From NCBI GenBank assembly GCA_944321525.1, contig CALULQ010000011.1, positions 32,217 to 96,216 of the forward strand: a DNA stretch of 64,000 nucleotides, in the 5' to 3' direction. The notes under the pieces were generated by a model. It had not been told where the DNA came from. It did no database searches and worked only from the letters and a program-made list of their open reading frames with translations. Source of the DNA: an uncultured Paraprevotella sp. (GTDB lineage: Bacteria; Bacteroidota; Bacteroidia; Bacteroidales; Bacteroidaceae). A program made the translations under genes and the position numbers. Shown piece by piece: positions 34,394 to 45,729 of this stretch (position 1 is its first letter; every line of letters begins with the position of its first letter).

Positions 34394-34415
34394 TTTCATT
34401 AAAAGAAACACAATA

Positions 34416-36702
<2,287 letters not shown>

Positions 36703-36706
<4 letters not shown>

Positions 36707-37308
36707 GCCTCGGCCTCCTTTCTCTTCTCCTGAAGGGTCTTTAATATCTTTTGCGACGACTTGGAAAGGTTCTCCTCGTCTTCCATGAAACGCTTGATCT
36801 TGCGCAACGCGTCCTCATAGCCCGGAATCTGCACCTTTTCGAAGAGGTTCACCTTCTGCGTGGTCTTCTTGCGCGAATATTCCAGCAGCCCGAGCTTGGC
36901 CTGCACGAACTCCTTCTCTATGGCCGTGCGCGCCAGTCCCCGGAGCAAGGCAATGCCGTCGTAGTACCACTTCGGGCTGTTGAACATGCTGAACGGCCTT
37001 ACGGCCAGCTCCACATTGTTCAGCACCGGCACGCGCACTCCGGCAATCTTCCTCACCCCCATGTCCACGTCCTTGACCGACACGATGGACGGGTCGAACT
37101 CGCTCCACAGGGCAAACATCGCCTCGTAGGCCTGGATCTGCTCCTCCAGCCCGCGCGCCAGTGCGGCCAGCTCCGCCTTGCACTTCTTCACCTCCATGCG
37201 CAGCGCGCTCTCCTTGTTCTTGATGATGGGCAAGGTGCGCACCCGCATCTTGAGCTGCTTCTCCAGCTGCTGGAGCGAAGTCTTGTTATATTGAAACTTT
37301 ATGGCCAT
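36703..37308 (-). CDS. atpD: V-type ATP synthase/ATPase subunit D
   Basis: A 201-residue helical protein forming the central shaft that turns inside the A3B3 head. Long N- and C-terminal helices (KFQYNKTSLQQLEKQLKMRV and LSKSSQKILKTLQEKRKEAE) pair in a coiled coil, with a globular middle segment. It lies 13 bases after the B subunit gene in the same operon. Confidence 0.88.
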
Positions 37309-37321
37309 CTCTCATCGCGGT

Positions 37322-38641
37322 TTATTTCTTCCAGAACTCGTCCACCAGTTCCTTCTTGATGTTCACTTCCTCGGGCTTGAAATACTTGGCAAACAGCCCC
37401 CACGTGACGTCCAGCATCTCGGTGGTGTTCAGGTTCACGTCGATGGCCAGCAGCTTGTCGGCATAGTCTTTGGCGAAGGCCAGCGCGCGGTTGTCATAGT
37501 CCGTCAGGTCGAAACCGTTCTCCATCTTGGTCTTGGCGTTGGCCGCGTCGGCATACAGGCGCACGGCGGCGTTCATCACCTGCGGATGGTCCTTGCGCGT
37601 CTTCTTCCCGGCCACGAGCTGCTTCAGGCGCGACAACGAGCGGAAGGGGTCGACGATGACCTTGCCGATGTCGCTGTCGCGGCGCAGGAAGAGCTGCCCC
37701 TCGGTGATGTATCCCGTGTTGTCGGGCACGGCGTGCGTGATGTCGCCGCCGCTCAGCGTGGTCACGGCGATGATCGTGATGGAACCGCCCGAGGGGAACT
37801 GCACCGCCTTCTCGTAGATCTTCGCCAAGTCGGAATAAAGCGAGCCGGGCATGGAGTCCTTCGACGGAATCTGATCCATGCGGTTGGACACAATGGCCAG
37901 GGAGTCAGCATACGACGTCATGTCGGTCAGCAGCACCAGCACCTTCTCGTTCTTCTCCACCGCGAAATATTCGGCGGCCGTCAGGGCCATGTCGGGCACC
38001 AGCAGGCGCTCCACAGCCGGGTCTTCGGTGGTGTTCATGAAGCTCACGATGCGGTCGAGCGCACCGGCGTTGGAGAACACGTTCTTGAAATACAGGTAGT
38101 CGTCGTTCGTCATGCCCATGCCGCCCAGGATGATTTTGTCGGTCTGCGCCCGCAGGGCCACCATGGCCATCACCTGGTTGAACGGTTGGTCGGGGTCGGC
38201 AAAGAAGGGGATCTTCTGCCCCGACACCAAAGTGTTGTTCAGGTCAATGCCGGCGATGCCCGTGGCAATCAGTTCGGAAGGTTGCTTGCGCCGCACGGGG
38301 TTCACCGACGGGCCGCCGATTTCCACCTCCACGCCTTCCACCTCCGGACCGCCATCAATAGGGTTGCCGTAAGCGTTGAAGAAGCGCCCGGCCAGCTGGT
38401 CGCTCACTTTCAGTGTGGGAGCCTTTCCCATGAACACCACCTCGGCGTCGGTGGGAATGCCTCCCGTGCCTTCGAACACTTGGAGCGTCACTTCGTCGCC
38501 GGCAATCTTCACCACCTGGGCCAGCTTGCCGTCCACCGTGGCCAGTTCGTCCGCCCCCACTCCCGTAGCCTTCAGCGTACAGGTGGCTTTCGTGATCTGG
38601 CCGATTTTCGTGTATATCTTTTGAAATGCTTTTGTTGCCAT
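37322..38641 (-). CDS. atpB: V-type ATP synthase/ATPase subunit B
   Basis: A 439-residue regulatory-type subunit of the A3B3 head. It resembles the A subunit but lacks a P-loop; motifs include IDLNNTLVSGQKIPFFADPD (family-typical), RAQTDKIILGGMGMTNDD and YADSLAIVSNRMDQIPSKDSMPG-like sequence (LVLLTDMTSYADSLAIVSNR). It contributes an arginine finger to the catalytic site on A. Preceded by A with a 17-base gap. Confidence 0.93.
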   Translation of the reverse strand: MATKAFQKIYTKIGQITKATCTLKATGVGADELATVDGKLAQVVKIAGDEVTLQVFEGTGGIPTDAEVVFMGKAPTLKVSDQLAGRFFNAYGNPIDGGPEVEGVEVEIGGPSVNPVRRKQPSELIATGIAGIDLNNTLVSGQKIPFFADPDQPFNQVMAMVALRAQTDKIILGGMGMTNDDYLYFKNVFSNAGALDRIVSFMNTTEDPAVERLLVPDMALTAAEYFAVEKNEKVLVLLTDMTSYADSLAIVSNRMDQIPSKDSMPGSLYSDLAKIYEKAVQFPSGGSITIIAVTTLSGGDITHAVPDNTGYITEGQLFLRRDSDIGKVIVDPFRSLSRLKQLVAGKKTRKDHPQVMNAAVRLYADAANAKTKMENGFDLTDYDNRALAFAKDYADKLLAIDVNLNTTEMLDVTWGLFAKYFKPEEVNIKKELVDEFWKK

Positions 38642-38658
38642 AATGATTCTGCCTGAGA

Positions 38659-40413
38659 TTATTGTTGCTTTTCTTCCACCATCGCGCGGATTTGGCGCTT
38701 GTAGTCCTCAAATTTCTCGCTCTTGAACTCCGCATAGTTCATCTGCTTGCACAGGTTGATGAGCTTCTTGAAATAGTCCATCACCTCGAGGAAGTTGTCA
38801 AACTCGTAATCCGCACGGCAGATTTCCACCACGAGGTCCAGGATGTCCTCCTGTCGCTCCAGCGGCGTCACGGCGTCCACTTCGTCGAAAGCGTCTTGCT
38901 GCAGGACGACATAGTCGATGACTTCCGACTTCCAGAAAATGACGTGATAGTCTACCGGCACTCCGTCGTCGCCCAGGATGTTGATCTGCTCGGCAATCTC
39001 CTTTCCGCGCAGCAGGCGCGTCTTCAGTTCGTTCACCTTGCCAATCCATTCACCGTTGATGCGCTTGGAGATATAGTCTTCGAACTCGGGATATTCGATG
39101 TATTTGGAATAAGATTCAATAGGATTCACGGCCGGATAGCGCTTCTTGTCCGCCCGGTCCTGCTCCAGGGCATAGAAGCAACGGGCCACCTTCTTGGTGT
39201 TCTCCGTCACCGGCTCCTTCAGGTTGCCGCCGGCCGGCGACACCGTGCCGATGAACGTGATGGAACCGACCTCGCCGTTGTTCAGGTAAACGTAGCCCGC
39301 ACGGCCGTAGAAATTGGAGATGATGGCGGACAAGTCCATCGGGAACGCGTCCGGACCGGGCAGTTCCTCCATGCGGTTGGACATCTCGCGCAAGGCCTGT
39401 GCCCAACGCGATGTGGAGTCGGCCATCAGCAGCACGCGAAGTCCCATGGAACGGTAGAACTCGGCCATCGTCATGGCCGTGTAGACCGACGCCTCGCGCG
39501 CCGCCACCGGCATGTTGGACGTGTTGGCCACGATGATGGTGCGCTCCATCAGCTTACGACCCGTGTGCGGGTCCACCAGCTCGGGGAACTCCGTGAAGAT
39601 TTCCACCACCTCGTTGGCCCGCTCTCCGCACGCCGCGATGATCACGATGTCGGCTTCCGCCTGTTTGGAGATGGCGTGCTGCAGCACGGTCTTTCCCGTA
39701 CCGAACGGACCGGGAATGAAACCCGTCCCGCCCTCCACGATGGGGTTCATCGTGTCTATGGTGCGCACGCCCGTCTCCAGAAGCTTGAAGGGCCGCGGCT
39801 TCTCCTTGTAATTGGTCATGGCCACCTTCACCGGCCATTTCTGCACCATCGTCACGGGGATGTCCTCCCCGTCCTCGCCCGCCAGCACGGCTACCGTGTC
39901 CTCGCACACGTAGTCGCCCTCGGGGACGATGCTCTTCACCACCGCCGTGCCCTTCATGGCGATGGGCGCCATGATTTTCAGTTTCTGGTGGTTCTCTTCC
40001 ACCTCGCCCAGCCAGGCCGAAGCCCCCACCGTGTCGCCGGGCTTCGCCAGCGGCACGAAATGCCACTTCTTGTCCTTGTCCAGCGGATAAGTATATTGCC
40101 CCCGTTTCAGGAAGACACCTTCCATCTTGTCCAGGTCGTTCTGCAGTCCGTCGTAATTCTTCGAGAGCATGCCCGGGCCCAGCGTCACTTCGAGCATGTG
40201 CCCGGTGAACTCCGCCTCGGCTCCGACTTTCATGCCGCGCGTACTCTCGAACACCTGCACGTAGGCATTCCGGCCGGTCACCTTGATGACTTCGGCCATC
40301 AGGCGGTCGCCGCCGGTGGTGATGTAGCAGATTTCGTTCTGCGCCACCGGCCCGTCCACCTCGATGGTCACGATATTGGAAATGATTCCTATAACACTAC
40401 CTTTTGTTGCCAT
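38659..40413 (-). CDS. atpA: V-type ATP synthase/ATPase catalytic subunit A
   Basis: A 584-residue catalytic subunit. Walker A GPFGTGKTVLQHAISK sits near residue 233, preceded by the A-subunit insert region (about residues 120-200). Walker B is in LRVLLMADSTSRWAQALREM, with the conserved Glu in the GERANEVVEIFTEFPEL segment, which is the A-type signature. It hydrolyses or makes ATP while driving the rotor. The gene lies between DUF2764 and subunit B. Confidence 0.95.
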   Translation of the reverse strand: MATKGSVIGIISNIVTIEVDGPVAQNEICYITTGGDRLMAEVIKVTGRNAYVQVFESTRGMKVGAEAEFTGHMLEVTLGPGMLSKNYDGLQNDLDKMEGVFLKRGQYTYPLDKDKKWHFVPLAKPGDTVGASAWLGEVEENHQKLKIMAPIAMKGTAVVKSIVPEGDYVCEDTVAVLAGEDGEDIPVTMVQKWPVKVAMTNYKEKPRPFKLLETGVRTIDTMNPIVEGGTGFIPGPFGTGKTVLQHAISKQAEADIVIIAACGERANEVVEIFTEFPELVDPHTGRKLMERTIIVANTSNMPVAAREASVYTAMTMAEFYRSMGLRVLLMADSTSRWAQALREMSNRMEELPGPDAFPMDLSAIISNFYGRAGYVYLNNGEVGSITFIGTVSPAGGNLKEPVTENTKKVARCFYALEQDRADKKRYPAVNPIESYSKYIEYPEFEDYISKRINGEWIGKVNELKTRLLRGKEIAEQINILGDDGVPVDYHVIFWKSEVIDYVVLQQDAFDEVDAVTPLERQEDILDLVVEICRADYEFDNFLEVMDYFKKLINLCKQMNYAEFKSEKFEDYKRQIRAMVEEKQQ

Positions 40414-40431
40414 ATTCTAATTTTCTTTTCT

Positions 40432-41274
40432 TTATTTCCTAAACTCCTGCGGGATTTCCACTTCGTCCTTCAACCGCTCCACAAGGCTGCGGAACAGCCG
40501 TCCGCCCCGCTCCTTGTCGATGTGCGTCCAACGCTCGATGATGTCCAGCTTCACCAGGAAGGCATAGAGCCGCTCCACGGAGAAATAGCAGAAGAACGTG
40601 TGCTCGTCCAGCCAGTCCCACCGCAGCAGGTCCAGCTTGCGCTCCTTCTCCACGGGGTCGGCCAGTTCATGGATGCGGGCCACCTCGTCCAGATAGTCCA
40701 GCTCCGTGCCCAGCCCGAAGTCCCTTGCGCCCGATGTGGCCAGGGCCGCCGTCATTTCATCGTCTCCAATTAAATAAGGAGCGGCGCTGAAGCCGTATTT
40801 CCTTGCCGTGAGCGCGACGAGAATGTTGTTCACGTTCCGGTTGAAGGCGAACCAATCGCGCATGAACGCGTTCCCGGCCGCACCGGCATAACGATAGTAG
40901 GCCGCGGAGAGGACATCCTCGGGCAGCTGCTCCGTCACCTCCTTCAGTGTGGGATAAGAGGCGATGAACTCGTAGAAATAAGGCGGCAATCCGCGCCCTT
41001 GTTCGTCGCCCGTCTTCACCTTCTCCAGGGCTTCGGCCAAGTCGTCGCGGCCAAACATGCCACGGTCGTCGAAGGCCGCGCCCTCCCCTTCGGCCAGGCG
41101 GGCCAGCAGGTTGCGGTGGTCGTATTGCAGGAAGAACAAGGCCACCAGCCTTTGGTCTTTGCCCGAAAGGCGGGGATAGTAGTCCTCCTTGAAGTCCGCC
41201 ACCGTGAAGTTCAGCTTGGCATCGTCGGGCGACAAGTCCGGCATGCCGGCCACCAGCGCATAATAGTTCTTCAT
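40432..41274 (-). CDS. DUF2764 protein of the V-ATPase operon
   Basis: A 280-residue protein found in V-ATPase operons of Bacteroidetes. It begins MKNYYALVAGMPDLSPDDAK and is largely helical with no membrane segment (SLVERLKDEVEIPQEF at the end). The operon has no separate C, F or G subunit gene, so this protein is a candidate for the C-like stalk subunit; this is inferred from position and is not proven. It lies between E and A, 11 and 18 bases from each. Confidence 0.85.
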   Translation of the reverse strand: MKNYYALVAGMPDLSPDDAKLNFTVADFKEDYYPRLSGKDQRLVALFFLQYDHRNLLARLAEGEGAAFDDRGMFGRDDLAEALEKVKTGDEQGRGLPPYFYEFIASYPTLKEVTEQLPEDVLSAAYYRYAGAAGNAFMRDWFAFNRNVNNILVALTARKYGFSAAPYLIGDDEMTAALATSGARDFGLGTELDYLDEVARIHELADPVEKERKLDLLRWDWLDEHTFFCYFSVERLYAFLVKLDIIERWTHIDKERGGRLFRSLVERLKDEVEIPQEFRK

Positions 41275-41285
41275 GGACGCATTCT

Positions 41286-41873
41286 TTAGAACAGCATTTC
41301 AATCAGCTTCGGCCGGAGGAAATCCTTGAAATAAGCCTCAAACTCTTCTTCCCCGAAGTTCACCTTGTAGGAGCCGTCGGCCGGGGAGACGGAGAACGCG
41401 GCGGACTTCCCGTTCACTTTCTCAATCTTCACGCCCTGGTCGAGCAACTTTTTCGCATGTGCCTTGAAATAGGCCGTCAGCCCTTCGGCGTCGGCGGCGG
41501 AAATCACGATGCCCTCGCCCGACGACCAGTTCTTGGCCACGGCCACCATGAAGCTGCCCATGAAGTCCTTGTCCTCCGTCAGGCCCTTCACCGTGTCCTT
41601 CACCAATCGGTCGGAAATGACGTTCACGATTTCCGACTTCAAGGCGCCCAGGGCCTGCCCGGCGTACAACTTGAGTTCCGATTTCGTGTTGGCATCCAAT
41701 TCTTGGGCCTGCTTGCGCGCCTCGGCCACAATCGCGTCCGCCTCCTTTCTGGCGTCGGCCAGCAGCTTCTCCGCTTCTTCGCGGGCCTGCTCCACCAGCC
41801 TCTGCCCTTCGGCATTGCCTTTCTCCACTCCCTCGCGGTAAAGCTTGTCGGTCAGTTCTTGAATCTTTTCCAT
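41286..41873 (-). CDS. atpE: V-type ATP synthase/ATPase subunit E
   Basis: A 195-residue peripheral stalk subunit. The long N-terminal helix (KIQELTDKLYREGVEKGNAEG, then AREEAEKLLADARKEADAIV) is a right-handed coiled-coil pattern with the alanine-rich, heptad-breaking spacing of stator proteins; the C-terminal part (EEEFEAYFKDFLRPKLIEML) is the globular domain that holds the A3B3 head. It is the first gene of the operon, and its start is 47 bases from the promoter -7 box. Confidence 0.85.
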   Translation of the reverse strand: MEKIQELTDKLYREGVEKGNAEGQRLVEQAREEAEKLLADARKEADAIVAEARKQAQELDANTKSELKLYAGQALGALKSEIVNVISDRLVKDTVKGLTEDKDFMGSFMVAVAKNWSSGEGIVISAADAEGLTAYFKAHAKKLLDQGVKIEKVNGKSAAFSVSPADGSYKVNFGEEEFEAYFKDFLRPKLIEMLF

Positions 41874-41919
41874 TGTATTATCTGGTTTATATCATTTCCT
41901 TGTTTTCCTTTTCGGGCCT

Positions 41920-41950
41920 TAAAATTAGGTATTATTTCCGGTTCGGCAAA
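41920..41950 (-). promoter_or_regulatory. V-ATPase operon promoter
   Basis: On the minus strand TTTG (complement of 41947-41950), 19 bases, TAATTTTA (complement of 41920-41927). It fits -33/-7 of Bacteroidetes with one mismatch in the -7 box, 47 bases before the subunit E start. Confidence 0.65.
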
Positions 41951-42047
41951 AACTTCATGGATAAAAAAACGGGCAACGGGGAAAAAGTGGCAAGTGGGGA
42001 AAAAACGACGGGCAAAATGTCACACCCGATAAATATTCTTCGCGTTT

Positions 42048-42081
42048 TTGAAGATTATACGACAAGAAAAGCTTATCTTCG
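42048..42081 (+). promoter_or_regulatory. Possible promoter of the 42113 gene
   Basis: TTTG (42048-42051) and TATCTTCG (42074-42081), 22 bases apart, one mismatch in the -7 box. It lies just before the ATG at 42113 and supports that start over the longer open frame. Confidence 0.5.
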
Positions 42082-42112
42082 CCTCAAGATTCCAGAAACA
42101 AGACTTACGCCC

Positions 42113-43129
42113 ATGACAGCGACAACCGACTATATAGCCACGTGGTTCTACCGCGAATCGCACGACGAAGCCAGCTTCTACCCCCAAGCGGGCGGGCGGG
42201 GCGACTCGGCACTGCTCCACTCCGTCTACATGCAGATACAGGTGCCTTTCTTCACCACCTTCCGCCACTACAACCCGCAGGCGCGCCTGCTCTTCTTCAC
42301 CAACCTGGAGGCCGGCGAGCTGCCGCCCTTCCTCCGCCGGCTGTTCAGCCGCACCGGGACGGAAGTGGTCACGCGGCCCTATTCCTGCCGGCCGCCCAAG
42401 GGGTGGTACAAGTCTTGGATGAACCAGTTCTACGTCTACGACGTCATGATGGAGATGGAGCGGCGCATGGCGCCTGGCGACACCCTGCTGGTGTGCGACG
42501 CCGACTGCCTCTGCCGCCATCCGCTGGACAGCCTGTTCCAAGCCGTGCGCCAGACGGGCAGCGCCCTCTACGACATGCAGTATCCGCAGGACTATCTCAT
42601 CAACGGCACCACGCTGAAGGACATGGAAACCGTCTACAGCGGCTGCTACGGCCGCCAGCCGGCCCCCATCTGCTACTACGGCGGCGAGTTCATCGCCTTG
42701 CGCGCCGACGCCGTGGCCGCCGTGTGCCGTGAGTTCCCCACGCTGTGGGACTACAACTTCCACCTCCCGCCCGATGCCCCGCGGCTGCACGAGGAGGCAC
42801 ACATGTTCAGCCTGCTGGCCGAGCGCCTCGGCCTGCGCAACGACACGGGCAACCGCTACGTGAAACGGATGTGGACCACGAGCCAATACTGCAACGTGGC
42901 GCCGGGAGACGAAGCCCTCTCCGTCTGGCACTTGCCCGCGGAGAAGAAGTCGGGGCTCCACCGCCTCTACCGGTTGCTGGAGCGCGAAGGCGGCATGCCG
43001 GACGAGGCAAGCTTCTGGAAAAAGGCAGGAGCCTGGTGCGGCGTTCCCCGCGCCGGTATGGGGAAGAAGGCGCACGACCTGCTCGCCGCCATCGGCAACA
43101 AACTAACATCGCTTGCACATGGCCGCTGA
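42113..43129 (+). CDS. Putative glycosyltransferase (GT-A fold, DxD)
   Basis: The start at 42113 (MTATTDYIATWFYRESHD) follows the promoter-like motif. The 338-residue product has LLVCDADCLCRHPLDSLF, a DxD-type metal/nucleotide-sugar binding site near residue 125, and ICYYGGEFIALRADAVAAV later, as in family 8-like or galactosyltransferase-like enzymes. It lacks membrane spans. It overlaps the flippase gene (the latter starts 11 bases before its stop), so the pair may act in the assembly of a surface glycan. Donor and acceptor unknown. Confidence 0.75.
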   Translation: MTATTDYIATWFYRESHDEASFYPQAGGRGDSALLHSVYMQIQVPFFTTFRHYNPQARLLFFTNLEAGELPPFLRRLFSRTGTEVVTRPYSCRPPKGWYKSWMNQFYVYDVMMEMERRMAPGDTLLVCDADCLCRHPLDSLFQAVRQTGSALYDMQYPQDYLINGTTLKDMETVYSGCYGRQPAPICYYGGEFIALRADAVAAVCREFPTLWDYNFHLPPDAPRLHEEAHMFSLLAERLGLRNDTGNRYVKRMWTTSQYCNVAPGDEALSVWHLPAEKKSGLHRLYRLLEREGGMPDEASFWKKAGAWCGVPRAGMGKKAHDLLAAIGNKLTSLAHGR

Positions 43130-44636
43130 TTCGTTGAAGGAAAAGACGGCCAAGGGGCTCGCATGGGGCAGCATCGGCAACGGCTCGCAGCTGTTGCTGG
43201 GCGTGGTGTTCGGCATCGTGCTGGCCCGGTTGCTCTCGCCGGCGGACTACGGCATGGTGGGCATCCTGCAGATTTTCAGCCTCATCGCCACGTCCATACA
43301 AGACAGCGGATTCCGCACGGCCCTGGCCAATCGGGCCGAAGTGCGGCATGAGGACTACAACGCCGTGTTCTGGTTCAACGTCTCCGCGGCAGCCATCCTC
43401 TATGCCATACTGTTCTTCTGTGCCCCTCTCATCACGGCGTTCTACCAGAAGTCCGGCACGTCCGTCGGGCACGACCTCTCCGCCCTCACCCCCTTGGCGC
43501 GCTTCTGTTTCCTGGGCTTCGTCGTCTCCAGCCTCGGGACGGCCCACTACGCCTACCTCTTCCGCACGCTGCAGGTGAAGCAGAAAGCCATCATCACCGT
43601 CACGGGCCTCAGCCTGTCCAGCCTGGTGGGCATCACGCTGGCCTATCTGGGCTTCTCCTATTGGGCCCTGGCCATCCAAGGCGTGCTGTTTTCCACCTGC
43701 AACACCATCCTTTTCTGGCACTTCTCCCACTGGCGCCCCACGCTGCCCGTGTCCTTCAAGCCCCTGCGGGAGATGTTCGGCTTCAGCAGCAAACTGCTGG
43801 CCACGGCCATCTGCACCAACATCAACACCAACATCCTGTCCGTCGTGCTGGGACGCTTCTACTCCGTGGTGCACGTGGGATACTACAACCAGGCCAACAA
43901 ATGGACGTCGATGGGCAGCAACCTCATACAGAGCACCATACTGGAAGTGGCACAACCCGTGCTGCGGGGCGTGGCCGACGACCGCGGGCGCCAGAAGCGC
44001 GTGTTCCGCAAGATGCTCCGCTTCACGTCGTTCCTGGCCTTCCCCGCCCTGTTCGGACTGGCCTTCGTCAGCCGCGAGCTCATCCTCGTGGCCGTGGGCG
44101 AGAAGTGGCTGGAGAGCGTCCCGCTGATGCAGGTGCTCTGCCTGTGCGCCTTCACCGCCCCCGTGGGGCAGCTCTGCCTGAACCTGGTAGTGGCGAAGGG
44201 ACGGTCGGACCTCGTGTTGTGGAACACCGTGGGCTTCGGCCTCATGCAGCTCGCGGCCGTCTGCCTGACGCATTCCTACGGGCTGATGGCCATGGTGTGC
44301 GCCTTTGGCGCCGCCAACCTGGCTTGGCTGCTCCTGTGGCTGTGCTTCGTGCGGAGGGAGACGGGCCTCCGCCTGCGCGAAGCCGCGCTCGACATGGCCC
44401 CCTATGCAGCGCTGGCCGCCGTCTCCATCGCCTTGGCCCACCTGGCCACGCAAGCCATCGAAAACATCTACCTGCTGTTCGCCGCAAAAATCATCGTGAC
44501 CGCCGTGGCCTACACCGCGCTGGCATGGTTCAGCGGCTCGGCCACGTTGCGGGAATGCCTGGACTTCCTCCTCGCCCGCGTCAGGAAGCCACACAAAGGC
44601 GGCAAACCGTCAGCCCCAGCCGACGGGAAAGAATAA
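43119..44636 (+). CDS. Oligosaccharide flippase family protein (Wzx-like)
   Basis: A 505-residue integral membrane protein of the MOP superfamily, with about twelve to fourteen membrane helices. Typical sequence: GLAWGSIGNGSQLLLGVVFG, VLARLLSPADYGMVGILQIF at the start, and SVVLGRFYSVVHVGYYNQAN, the central loop seen in lipopolysaccharide flippases. It would move lipid-linked glycan units across the inner membrane. The ATG at 43119 (MAADSLKEKTAKGLAW) is preferred; its start overlaps the upstream gene. No Wzy or chain-length gene is in the window. Confidence 0.9.
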   Translation: MAADSLKEKTAKGLAWGSIGNGSQLLLGVVFGIVLARLLSPADYGMVGILQIFSLIATSIQDSGFRTALANRAEVRHEDYNAVFWFNVSAAAILYAILFFCAPLITAFYQKSGTSVGHDLSALTPLARFCFLGFVVSSLGTAHYAYLFRTLQVKQKAIITVTGLSLSSLVGITLAYLGFSYWALAIQGVLFSTCNTILFWHFSHWRPTLPVSFKPLREMFGFSSKLLATAICTNINTNILSVVLGRFYSVVHVGYYNQANKWTSMGSNLIQSTILEVAQPVLRGVADDRGRQKRVFRKMLRFTSFLAFPALFGLAFVSRELILVAVGEKWLESVPLMQVLCLCAFTAPVGQLCLNLVVAKGRSDLVLWNTVGFGLMQLAAVCLTHSYGLMAMVCAFGAANLAWLLLWLCFVRRETGLRLREAALDMAPYAALAAVSIALAHLATQAIENIYLLFAAKIIVTAVAYTALAWFSGSATLRECLDFLLARVRKPHKGGKPSAPADGKE

Positions 44637-44842
44637 CCGCCGGTCCGCCCGCGCCTTCCGCCATCGGCAAGGCACGGGTCTCCCACCCTCCGGCAAGCTT
44701 GCCGAAACCGAATCAACAATCCTTACTCCGCCACGCCACCGGCATGCCCGCGACAGCCCCGCCGCCCGGGACCGCCTGCTTCGGGGCCTGCAGCCCATGC
44801 CCGTCCCCGAAGCCCCGCATCGTCATGCGGAGCCCGCCAGCG

Positions 44843-44924
44843 CGCCTTGCGGAAAGCACTCGAGTGCTCTGCGGCAAGTACTCAAGTACTCTCCGCAAAG
44901 TACAATCCCGCACTCCACAAGGCG
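44843..44924. repeat. Intergenic palindromic repeat, copy 4 (inverted, double core)
   Basis: Reads in the opposite direction to copies 1 and 3 and has two cores: AAGCACTCGAGTGCT (44854) and AAGTACTCAAGTACTC (44877), with flanks CCTTGCGG and CCGCAAAGTACAATC. Confidence 0.8.
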
Positions 44925-45729
44925 ATTCCCCCTCTTCCGGACATCACCACCCCGTTTCCCGCCCCCTCCGGCCCAAATCTCCGCCCCGCTGCATGCAGGT
45001 AAGCATAAGAAGTTTTCTCCTTACAAATCGACCGCTTGCCGCATTCCGCCATACCGTTACGCCCCTGCACAGTGACGCGCATAGCCTTGCTGCCGACACA
45101 GATGACGCCCCTCTCCCCATGTCCACCGCAATGCTTCTTGCTGCCCCTCAAGATTCGCATTTTTTTAATAAAAAAGCCATGGCCATTCGCTCTAATTGAC
45201 TTATCTTTGCAATGGCTTCCTTGGTTGCTGTTGCGCAACGCTTTTCGGCAGTCGCGTCTGCCGGGAGCCGCGTATTGACAAAGCGGTGACAAAACCCTAC
45301 GCCGTGCCATGCCGCCGGCATCGCGCCGCCGCGTGGAGGATTGGGGGAAAAGGAAGGGAGCCGCTATATAGGGAAAGCGTTTATCATGCGCTTTTGTTCT
45401 TGACAGCTTGAAACTTCGCAACTTTCAGATGACGTCACGAACATGGCAACGGTAGATGCTCATGGGATGTTTTATCAGCATCCCCGGATGCCGCAATGGA
45501 CGGACTGTTGGTGCATTTGCGCCACATTGACCGTATCCTTTGCGCATAAAAGGGGATATTGTATAAACACATCGGCGTGGGTTTCGCGTTGCTCGTTCGA
45601 CGTCATCGGGCAATGCGAAGGCCTCAAGCTGTGGAGCGAGTAACAGGTACGAATCTCCACGCTTTTTCGTATAGCCACGTCAACATGATTATTCATGCCG
45701 GTAGGGAGGTTGGCAGGCAACAAAAGACT
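44925..45729. other. Long non-coding region with an orphan promoter-like motif
   Basis: About 800 bases with no supported gene. TATCTTTG at 45202-45209 is a perfect -7 box but TTTG is not at the usual distance upstream; directly after it ATG (45212) opens only 25 codons. GGGATG-ttttatcag-CATCCC at 45466 is a small hairpin. The ORFs in this stretch have no homologous look. It may hold a small RNA or a long leader of the 45730 gene. Confidence 0.45.

Larger units (their letters stand above)
33985..34415. other. Divergence/intergenic region with repeat and terminator
   Basis: 430 bases between the J-domain cluster and the V-ATPase K gene. It holds palindromic repeat copy 3 (34143-34203) and the terminator of the V-ATPase operon (34356-34393). 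The remainder, including a GAAAATATAAAAGATTC stretch near 34013, may contain the cluster's promoter; no clear -7 box. Confidence 0.5.

Noticed and set aside
44882..45421. Minus-strand ORF of 179 residues and several small ORFs
   Set aside because: Basic low-complexity sequence that runs through the palindromic repeat; no start or family support.
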